This document shows, one piece after another, positions 1-5,065 of a stretch of DNA of 5,520 nt. The notes beneath the pieces are model-generated. The model saw only the letters and a list, made by a program, of their open reading frames with translations. It did not search any database and was not told the DNA's origin. Within the stretch, counting starts at the first letter, position 1; every line of letters starts with the position of its first letter. Both the position numbers and the translations under genes were made by a program. Source of the DNA: Solirubrobacterales bacterium 70-9 (GTDB lineage Bacteria; Actinomycetota; Thermoleophilia; Solirubrobacterales; 70-9); contig MKSH01000019.1 in assembly GCA_001898095.1 (NCBI GenBank), positions 1-5,520 of the forward strand, given 5' to 3'.

Positions 1-2984
1 CGGAGGGAAGTAGGTTCAGTACCAACAATTTCCCATTTCGTCACGGTCAGACCGCCAGTAGACCGGGCCGTGATGAAATTGGCGGCGCCGTTCCTGATCG
101 GCCGGGAGATCATGTCCTTGCCTGATCCGACGTCTGCGTAGGAAATTGCGCCATCCGATGCGACCGTTTCGCCTACAACCGATCCAACCACTCCCGAGAC
201 AGGCGCCTCACGATCGGCAAAAAGCTGGAGCCGCTCAGCGCGAACCCTTTGCCAACCTCAGGAGATATGTCACCGTTGATGCCAGAGCCGACTATTTCAT
301 AGTTGCCGTCTCCACCAACGCGGCCGATTTCAGCCTCGTATGCGAATGCTCCGATGGTGCTTTGCTGAGGTGGTTGTGCGCTCTGTGGATCGAGGGCTTT
401 GGAAATTGCTCCCGCCTGTTGTGCCGTCACGGCGCTGGAGGTATTGATATTCAGCGGCCAGGTAACTTCCTGCTGATTTCCCGCACCGTCCCGGGCAAGC
501 AGGGTTGCGGTGTGTCCGCCGACCCCGTAGGAGGATGCGTCGAGGGAAAAGGTGTGGCTCAGCGCGCATCCGCCGGCGACACATCCGTTTGCGTATTCGG
601 CCACGGTGGCCCCATCGACCTCAAAGCGAAGGGAGGTCACGCCCGCGCCAGCGTCAGATGAAGCCGCCGTCACACTATAGCTACCGGGGGTCGCGACCCA
701 CCCTCCGGGGGCCGTTTTAAGGGCGCCGGATGCATTGAGCAACGGGGCCGTCGTGTCGGCAGAAAGGTTGACGTTCAGCGTTTTGGTCGCGGTGAGGCCG
801 ACCCCATCGGTCACCACGACTTCGACGGTGTGTGCACCGACTTCGAATTCTGATGCTTTCAGCAACCATTCCCTCGTGATCGAGCAGTTCTGCGTCGAGC
901 AACCCGGCGCGACAGTTTCGACAGTTTTCCCGTCGACCAGAATTTTGAGGCTAGTGACACCTGACTGGGGAGCGCTGACGGTGCCATCGGCATCCGTCAC
1001 TTTCAGCGCATATTGTGGACGGGCGGCCCCAAGCGTGGACTGTTCCGTCAAGGAGCCCGAGACGGCCAAAGTGGGCGGCGTATGGTCAACCTTAAGTTGA
1101 ACTGATCCCGCGCCAGCGCTGGACGTCCTATTGCCTACCGGGTCTTCGCCGACCACTTCGACGAGGTCAATCCCCTGCGGCAATTTCGATGGTTCGTAGA
1201 GGGAAGCCGGGAGACTTGCAGTCCACGTTCGTGGGCATGGATTTGCTTCGGTTCCCGTGCATGGGTTTAGAACTGCCTTCGTCCCACCAGGGAGGCCGAA
1301 TGAAACGGACTTCACCCCGAGGCCAGTATCGGCAGCACCAACGACAATCGGCGCAGCCGTTTCCCCATTTATCCACCCCGTCGGGGGCGACACCGAATAG
1401 ATATAGGGAAGGTCATGGTCGCTGACTTCGACTGAGACCGCCGCACCGTAAGATGCTCGAGGGGAGGCAAGCCAGCCAGCTTCAGAAACAGCTTGCGCCT
1501 CCATGTATGCACGCTTCGCATCTGAATCGCTCGGGTTCGTGAAAAAGAGATTGGCTTCCGTCACCCATCCTGCATTGCCGGGATTCGACCAGACCGTTTC
1601 GGCCCCAGGAGAACCGGCCCACTTGCCGGTCGCAGGGTCGAAGATCCCGCTGAAGAGGAACGGACTCGCCAGCCCTGGGCTCGAGATCTGGGAGATGCCG
1701 AAGACGCTGAGTTTGCTGATGTAACTCGTCGGGTAATGACCAGCGGCTTCTTCTTCAGCGAGCCGAGGAACCCCGTGGGTCCAAGTAGCCTCCGCATTGA
1801 CCCCGTAATAAGTCGCCTGCGCTTCGATGTAGGCACCGTTGTAGGCAGGACCCCAATTTGCCCCGAACCCTGGAATCAGGGCACCATTATTGGTCCAGGG
1901 AGCCCAGCCAACGAAACCGGAGGTTTGGTTGTTGTACCAGGACCACCCTTGATACAGCGGATCGACCAGAACCGGGTACACCGTGTCAAGCTGAGGTTCC
2001 TCGACCAAGGTTAGACGGCCACCTTCGACGGTCATATGGACCGGCACCAGACTCCCGTCGGCGTCGATGGCGGAGGGCCGGAAAATCTTGAGGATGGTGG
2101 CGCCGCCGCTTATGACTTCAGCTCCATCATGAGTGCTCACTAGACTGGCGCCCGTGGGCATTCTGATTTCGAAAACCTGCGTGGTGGGTGCCGTCGAGCT
2201 CCTCAGGGCGGTCAGAGTCTCCACTCCGGTTGGCGTCGCAGCGACCGCCAAGTCGGTGTCATCAGTCACGTTCGGAAAGGCAGCGACGCTGTCCGAAATC
2301 ACTGAGGGCGCACGTTCTGGGGCGGCCCCGGACATCCTGATTTCGATGTCACTTTCCGAGAACACAACACCTTCTCCTAGTTCGTCAGGAATCACGACCG
2401 GTTCGAGTGGGGCCGCGGATTCCAGCTGACCATCCCGTTGAACGAGGCTGAGATCCAGCGCTCGGGAGTCACCGGTCGGCGTTTCCACCTTCAGAGGGAC
2501 GGTCGATTCGATGAGGGCAGGAGCGGGCCGCCCATCTTCCTGTGCGCCGCTCCCGCTAAGGCCCTGAGACGCACTAGGATCGCTTGGGATTACAACGGCG
2601 GCATAGTTCGAGAGGAAACGTTCGACGTTCAATTCATCGAAGTCGCCAGCGGGCCTTTCGAGCTCCGGCGCAAACACCCCTTCCAACAGCGTCAGCGCTT
2701 CCTCCCGGTTTAGATCGTGATGCGGCAATTCGGCAGCGGCTTCGGGGTCCGTGTAAGCGGAGGGCAAGGCATCGTGCGCTTGTTGTGCCTGCCTTAATGG
2801 CGCTGGCTGGCAGTTCAGTAACTTGCCCCGTTGAAGCGTTTTCGTTCGCGCCTGCGATTTCAGCAGTCGGCAACGCGATAAGCGCGAGGACGACCGCCGC
2901 GGCGGCCAGGTGAAGACGCCTGGACCGTCCACTGAGAAACCCCTTTGAACCCCCGGTAGTACCTGCGCGCAGGCCTGCGCGCAT
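1..2984 (-). CDS. Secreted Ig-repeat surface protein, frameshifted and 3'-partial (possible N-terminal part of an RHS/wall-type protein)
   Basis: Start: ATG at 2984, preceded directly by an in-frame TGA (2985-2987) and by AAGGAAG seven bases upstream. The first 65 codons encode a signal peptide: basic stretch SGRSRR, hydrophobic core AAAAVVLALIALP, small residues AGA near residue 46. One extra base near 2789 moves the frame; the main frame then runs to a stop at 173. A second slip between about 207 and 223 reopens the frame to base 1, giving about 994 residues in the window. Layout in the corrected protein: helical N-terminal region 50-130; acidic linker; YPVLVDP motif near 338, as seen in actinobacterial RHS/wall proteins; three Ig-like repeats at about 520-635, 636-750 and 750-850, the first two ending in a TPP/TAP-type motif. 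Each repeat holds a cysteine pair (Cx7C, Cx4C, Cx4C). Export is well supported; the RHS link is inference. The longest single frame starts at GTG 3028 but lacks the signal peptide. This may be a decayed gene or two sequencing errors. Confidence 0.75.
207..223 (-). other. Frame break 2: one missing base near the 3' side of the window
   Basis: The main frame ends FLPIVRRLSREWLDRL and stops at 173. In the frame one base over, the same stretch reads EAPVSGVVGSVVGETVA, then stays open and repeat-protein-like to base 1 (ISYADVGSG, NFITARS, LTVTKWEIVGTE). A missing base anywhere from the T5 run (219-223 on the plus strand) to about 209 would explain it. Repair at the T run gives SFFADREAPV; repair near 209 gives FLPIVEAPV. 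A homopolymer is a usual place for an indel error, so a sequencing error is a real possibility. Confidence 0.75.
2786..2792 (-). other. Frame break 1: one extra base after the signal peptide region
   Basis: Upstream of this point the coding frame is the one starting at 2984 (reading ELPASAIKA). Downstream it is the frame that ends at 173 (reading AQQAHDALPSAYTDPEAA). Dropping a single G at 2788/2789, within GCAGGCA on the minus strand, joins them as AIKA-AQQAHDALP. Without correction, the 2984 frame runs on as low-quality sequence to a stop at 2634, and the main frame upstream of the break reads as Arg- and Cys-rich junk. A real mutation and a base-call error cannot be told apart here. Confidence 0.75.
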
Positions 2985-2989
2985 TCAAG

Positions 2990-2997
2990 CTTCCTTC
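2990..2997 (-). promoter_or_regulatory. Ribosome binding site for the 2984 ATG
   Basis: The minus strand reads GAAGGAAG, then six to seven bases, then ATG at 2984. The spacing is normal for a Shine-Dalgarno site. With the stop codon immediately before the ATG and the signal peptide just after it, this fixes the start of the secreted protein. Confidence 0.6.
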
Positions 2998-3028
2998 TTC
3001 GCGGCCAGCCGTGACGGTGCTGGCGCAC

Positions 3029-3243
3029 GTTGACAGATTCCTCCTTTCAGGTGAATACCAACTACTAGGTCAGTTTGTAGTATTCGCGAAGGAACAAAGT
3101 AGAGCGGCTGAAGTCCTTTACCACTTGGCCACAATGAACATGTCCCGAAATATGTCCCCGACTCTGTAATTCTGATCCGAAACCAGCCGAACACCTTGGA
3201 CAGAATCGTGCCTGAACGTCCCAGATTTGGCTCTAGAAAGCCC
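3029..3243. other. Gene-free stretch at the end of the low-GC region
   Basis: No convincing gene lies between the large minus-strand gene and the tRNA fragment. This is the least GC-rich part of the window (48% in 3121-3180 by hand count). It holds an ACTAC/GTAGT inverted repeat with an 11-base spacer (3061-3081) that could be an operator or a weak hairpin, and two direct copies of ATGTCCC, 12 bases apart (3140-3146 and 3152-3158). A partly similar ACGTCCC lies at 3216-3222. Promoters for the minus-strand gene should lie here, but I see no good -35/-10 pair. Confidence 0.5.
3039..3047 (-). promoter_or_regulatory. Second, stronger Shine-Dalgarno-like sequence upstream of GTG 3028
   Basis: AAAGGAGGA on the minus strand is a better Shine-Dalgarno match than the one at 2990. 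The only start codon at a workable, rather long, distance (11 bases) is GTG at 3028, which opens the frame that lacks the signal peptide but is continuous with the main body of the large protein. It may be a chance match, an old leader-peptide site, or a true start that would yield a cytoplasmic form with a low-complexity N-terminus. I favour chance or leader use. Confidence 0.35.
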
Positions 3244-3285
3244 TTCGTAGTGAATGGCTACTCGGTTCAAGTCCGAGCGTCGGCT
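3244..3285 (+). other. 3' fragment of a tRNA gene (probably tRNA-Thr), candidate attachment-site scar
   Basis: Reading rightward: anticodon-loop-like TTCGTAG (3244-3250), a 5-base stem strand (3251-3255), a 5-base variable loop (3256-3260), and a perfect T-arm CTCGG-TTCAAGT-CCGAG (3261-3277) that matches the GTTCRANYC consensus. Then come seven acceptor bases CGTCGGC (3278-3284) and discriminator T (3285). With standard spacing the anticodon falls on CGT (Thr); a U discriminator is also usual for actinobacterial tRNA-Thr. The 5' half is missing: no GCCGACG acceptor strand, no D-arm, and the bases before the anticodon loop (AGCCC) do not pair with TGAAT. This is therefore not a working tRNA. 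It is what integration at the 3' end of a tRNA leaves at the far end of an island. Being a tRNA 3' end is well supported; the Thr identity is less certain. Confidence 0.65.
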
Positions 3286-3287
3286 CT

Positions 3288-3707
3288 GTGACGCCCATCC
3301 TGCGTGCCGGAACTGTCGCGGACATCGACGCGCTGCCGGCGCTGTGGAGGCGGGCAGAGGCCGGGCCCTCGACCACGGAAACGGCGGATGACGTGCGGTG
3401 GCTGCTCGAACGCGACCCCGAAGCGCTGCTGGTCGCCGACGTCGAGGGCGAGATCGTCGGCTCGCTGATCGCCGGCTGGGACGGCTGGCGGGGGACCTTC
3501 TACCGGCTCGCGGTCGACCCGGCGCACAGGCGCCGCGGGCTCGCCACGCGGATGGTCGAGGCGGGCGAGGAGCGCCTCCGCTCCCTCGGCGCCAAGCGCC
3601 TGAACGCGATCGTCGAATCCGAAGAGGCCGACGCGATGGCCTTCTGGGCCTCCGCCGGCTATAAGCTACAGACCGCCCGCAGCCGCTTCGTAAAGAATCT
3701 GTCCTGA
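3288..3707 (+). CDS. GNAT family N-acetyltransferase
   Basis: 139 residues, a normal length for a single-domain GNAT enzyme, which moves an acetyl group from acetyl-CoA to an amine; the substrate cannot be told. The opening TPILRAGTVADIDAL is a typical GNAT first strand and helix. Motif A is at about 73-90, RLAVDPAHRRRGLATRMV, with the acetyl-CoA pyrophosphate-binding pattern R81-x-x-G84-x-A86. Motif B is AFWASAGY at 118-125, followed by the usual final strand. The GTG start at 3288 lies two bases after the tRNA-like 3' end and has no Shine-Dalgarno sequence, so translation may begin on a leaderless or tRNA-processed message. It converges with the DNA glycosylase gene, with only 18 bases between them. 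A short hairpin (3698-3714) has the stop codon in its loop, but with no T run I do not call it a terminator. Confidence 0.88.
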   Translation: MTPILRAGTVADIDALPALWRRAEAGPSTTETADDVRWLLERDPEALLVADVEGEIVGSLIAGWDGWRGTFYRLAVDPAHRRRGLATRMVEAGEERLRSLGAKRLNAIVESEEADAMAFWASAGYKLQTARSRFVKNLS

Positions 3708-3725
3708 GGGCAGACGCGGCGGTGG

Positions 3726-4487
3726 TCAGACCTGGCAGCGCTCGCACCACCAGGTGGTGCGGTTGGCGTCGCCTTGGCCGCGGTGGCGGACGGGGCCGCG
3801 GCAGCGGCCGCAGGGGCCGCGGTGTTTGTAGACGGCGAAGCGGTGGCGGCCACCGGCCTTCACCGCGTTCAGCATCTGGGCGCGGGCCTGGTCGAGGACG
3901 GTGCGAAGCTCTTCGTCGGTGACCTGGGACAGTGGGCGCCAGGGGTCGACGCGAGCGCCGAAGCAGGCCTCGCTCTTGAAGATGTTGCCGATGCCCGCGG
4001 TGAGGCGCTGGTCGAGCAGGGCGTCGCCGAGGGTGCGGGACTGATCGGCGGCGCGGAAGGAGGCGACGACGGCGTCGAGGTCGAGGTCCGGGGCGAGGAT
4101 GTCGGGACCCAGGCGGGCCAGTTGCGGGTCGATCGCGACGCGGCTCGCGGGCAGGACGCGCAGGGTCGGGCCGCCGAACTGGACCGCGTCCTGGCGCTCG
4201 CCGCCGAGGACGACCCAGGCCGAGGAGCGCGGCCGGCGCCAGCGGGCGGCGCGCGGATAGACGTGCCAGCCGCCGCTCATGCCGAGGTGGCTGTGGAGGA
4301 CGAGGTCGCCGAAGTCGAAGAGGAGGTGCTTGCCGTGGGCGTCGATCCCCTCCAGGGTGCGGCCGTCGAGGCGCTCGACGCCGGCGGCCCGACCGCGCGG
4401 GTTCGGCGTCGCCACCGCGATCGACTGGCCGACGAGGGCGTCGGCGAGCCGGTGCTTCGCGCGCAGGATCGTGTCGCCCTCGGCCAT
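3726..4487 (-). CDS. Fpg/Nei family DNA glycosylase with Ala2 in place of catalytic Pro2
   Basis: 253 residues, close to the family's usual 255-290. These base-excision-repair enzymes remove oxidised bases and cut the abasic strand. Visible: N-terminal AEGDT (family PEGDT/PEGPE, with Glu3 kept); GKHLLFDF with Lys53, the beta-elimination lysine; LHSHLGMSG at 64-72; helix-two-turn-helix at about 154-184 including LLDQRLTAGIGNIFKSE; and a C-terminal zinc finger C226-x2-C229 ... C248-x2-C251 with Arg243 in NRTTWW. The closest overall look is the actinobacterial Nei2-like group. Residue 2 is Ala, whereas the family uses the Pro2 amine as nucleophile; vertebrate NEIL3 has Val2. The start at 4487 is set by the AEGD motif; ATGs at 4496 and 4499 and an open frame to 4565 lie upstream, but they would bury the catalytic N-terminus. 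TAATGA at 4496-4501 suggests a leaderless message. It is divergent from the small membrane protein gene. Confidence 0.9.
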   Translation of the reverse strand: MAEGDTILRAKHRLADALVGQSIAVATPNPRGRAAGVERLDGRTLEGIDAHGKHLLFDFGDLVLHSHLGMSGGWHVYPRAARWRRPRSSAWVVLGGERQDAVQFGGPTLRVLPASRVAIDPQLARLGPDILAPDLDLDAVVASFRAADQSRTLGDALLDQRLTAGIGNIFKSEACFGARVDPWRPLSQVTDEELRTVLDQARAQMLNAVKAGGRHRFAVYKHRGPCGRCRGPVRHRGQGDANRTTWWCERCQV

Positions 4488-4495
4488 CCCTCCCA

Positions 4496-4501
4496 TCATT
4501 A
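4496..4501 (-). promoter_or_regulatory. Possible -10 box for the glycosylase gene
   Basis: On the minus strand TAATGA is followed by eight bases and then the ATG at 4487. That places a transcription start at or next to the start codon, as in leaderless actinobacterial genes. GGGAGGG lies directly against the ATG, too close to serve as a Shine-Dalgarno site for it. No clear -35 box is seen. Confidence 0.35.
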
Positions 4502-4549
4502 CCGGGCGCGGGTGTGGACTTGCGCGGGGCGAGCGACGAGGAAGGGACG

Positions 4550-4601
4550 CGGCCGTCTCGACCACGGCCCGGGCAGGCTGTAGCCGTGGCCGAGACGGCC
4601 G
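4550..4601. promoter_or_regulatory. Large inverted repeat in the divergent promoter region (operator or hairpin)
   Basis: The left arm CGGCCGTCTCGACCACGGC (4550-4568) and the right arm GCCGTGGCCGAGACGGCCG (4583-4601) pair over 18 of 19 positions around a 14-base spacer. The dyad lies upstream of both divergent genes, so it is not in either expected transcript. Its right arm overlaps the place where a -35 box for the 4621 gene would be (about 4586-4591), which fits an operator. It ends eight bases before the TAGGTT box. A mobile short repeat or an old terminator are alternatives. Confidence 0.55.
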
Positions 4602-4608
4602 GGAGCAT

Positions 4609-4614
4609 TAGGTT
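4609..4614 (+). promoter_or_regulatory. Possible -10 box for the small membrane protein gene
   Basis: TAGGTT fits the TANNNT pattern. It is followed by six bases and then the GTG start at 4621, the spacing of a leaderless transcript. The layout mirrors TAATGA before the divergent glycosylase gene. Confidence 0.4.
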
Positions 4615-4620
4615 GGTGGG

Positions 4621-5016
4621 GTGATCGCTCGCCGACGCAAACCGGATCCCTTTGCCCGCATGGCCGTGCTGGGTGTCGCCGCCGGCCGGACCGCGATCGG
4701 CGTCGGTGCGCTCCTGGCGACGCGTCCCGCGCTGAAGGTCCTCGGGTTCGATGCGTCCGACACCTCCGCCCGCTCGCTGGCCCGGATCGCCGGCGGCCGC
4801 GACATCGCGATCGGCCTCCTCACCTTCGCCGCCCGCGACGACCGCGAGGCCCTGCGCGAGGTGACCGCGGTCGCCGCCGCGGTCGACCTCGGCGACGCGA
4901 TCGTCTTCGGCATCGCCGGCCGCGACCCCGCCGCCGGCCGGGCCGCGGTCCAGGGCGTCCTCTCCGGCGGCGCCGCTGCCGCGATCGGCGCCTGGGCCAT
5001 ACGCAGGTTCTCCTGA
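4621..5016 (+). CDS. Small hydrophobic membrane protein (DUF4267-like)
   Basis: 131 residues, starting at GTG 4621. After a basic N-terminus (MIARRRKPDP) there are four hydrophobic or small-residue-rich segments, at about 14-34, 54-71, 80-100 and 107-127, which suggests a small four-helix membrane protein with no signal peptide. The pattern of an early glycine-rich helix, a short LGFDASD stretch, then LARIAGGRDIAIGLL, resembles actinobacterial DUF4267-type proteins, where the R-x-x-G-x-RD-x-A-x-G motif recurs. That match is from memory and not secure. No catalytic residues can be named and the function is unknown. The gene is single, divergent from the glycosylase, and closed by a strong hairpin just after its stop codon. 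The TAGGTT box six bases before the start and the lack of a spaced Shine-Dalgarno site suggest leaderless translation. Confidence 0.75.
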   Translation: MIARRRKPDPFARMAVLGVAAGRTAIGVGALLATRPALKVLGFDASDTSARSLARIAGGRDIAIGLLTFAARDDREALREVTAVAAAVDLGDAIVFGIAGRDPAAGRAAVQGVLSGGAAAAIGAWAIRRFS

Positions 5017-5017
5017 G

Positions 5018-5058
5018 CGTCCGCATTACCCCCCATATCTGTGGGGTAAATGCGGACG
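5018..5058. terminator. Two-sided hairpin terminator between convergent genes
   Basis: The left arm CGTCCGCATTACCCC (5018-5032) and the right arm GGGGTAAATGCGGACG (5043-5058) pair along 15 bases with one bulged A, around a 10-base loop. It begins one base after the stop codon of the plus-strand gene (5014-5016) and ends seven bases before the stop codon of the minus-strand gene (5066-5068). The position between convergent stops strongly suggests a terminator working in both directions. Neither side has a T run, which is common for hairpin terminators in high-GC actinobacteria. Confidence 0.7.
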
Positions 5059-5065
5059 GCGATGC

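Larger units (their letters stand above)
1..3243. mobile_element. Candidate genomic island (right-hand end only)
   Basis: Three things agree: lower GC and more mixed codon use than the right half, a large exported repeat protein of the accessory kind, and a tRNA 3' fragment exactly at the boundary. By the usual geometry of tRNA-integrating elements, the displaced 3' fragment marks the end distant from the intact tRNA, so the island should extend left out of the window to an intact plus-strand tRNA. No integrase or transposase gene is visible, so the class of element cannot be named. Confidence 0.45.

Noticed and set aside
2780..2795. Programmed ribosomal frameshift joining signal peptide to mature body
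   Set aside because: No slippery run, downstream hairpin or stop codon at the shift site is seen, and a second opposite slip in the same gene makes mutation or sequencing error simpler.
146..2913. Several plus-strand open frames of 70-170 codons opposite the large secreted-protein gene
   Set aside because: None has a ribosome site or a recognisable motif, and the minus strand carries a consistent repeat-protein reading throughout.
2921..2929. Twin-arginine (Tat) export signal in the SRRLHL stretch
   Set aside because: The RR pair is followed by LHL, with His where the consensus has Phe, and the core is strongly hydrophobic, so an ordinary Sec signal peptide fits better.
3121..3165. Terminal inverted repeat of an IS481- or IS21-type element
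   Set aside because: The tandem ATGTCCC copies recall such ends, but there is no transposase gene, no matching opposite end and no target duplication in the window.
2985..3194. Minus-strand 69-codon open frame ending directly before ATG 2984
   Set aside because: Its tail overlaps the ribosome-binding region of the large gene and it has no Shine-Dalgarno site or recognisable content. A leader peptide cannot be excluded.
3211..3287. A complete tRNA gene
   Set aside because: There is no 5' acceptor strand complementary to CGTCGGC, no D-arm, and the anticodon stem cannot pair, so only the 3' part is present.
4488..4565. Upstream start for the glycosylase at 4565, 4499 or 4496
   Set aside because: These would place extra residues before AEGD, burying the N-terminus that the family uses for catalysis, and none has a ribosome site.
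3774..4583. Plus-strand open frame of 269 codons opposite the glycosylase gene
   Set aside because: It is the antisense shadow of a high-GC gene: Ala/Gly/Val/Glu-rich, no domain, while the opposite strand shows a complete Fpg/Nei protein.
3118..4608. Minus-strand open frame of 496 codons across the GNAT and glycosylase region
   Set aside because: Its translation is Arg/Pro-rich low-complexity sequence, overlapping genes with clear family motifs in other frames. Only its last 40 codons (3118-3240) look protein-like, ending VGDIFRDMFIVAKW, and they have no start or recognisable family.
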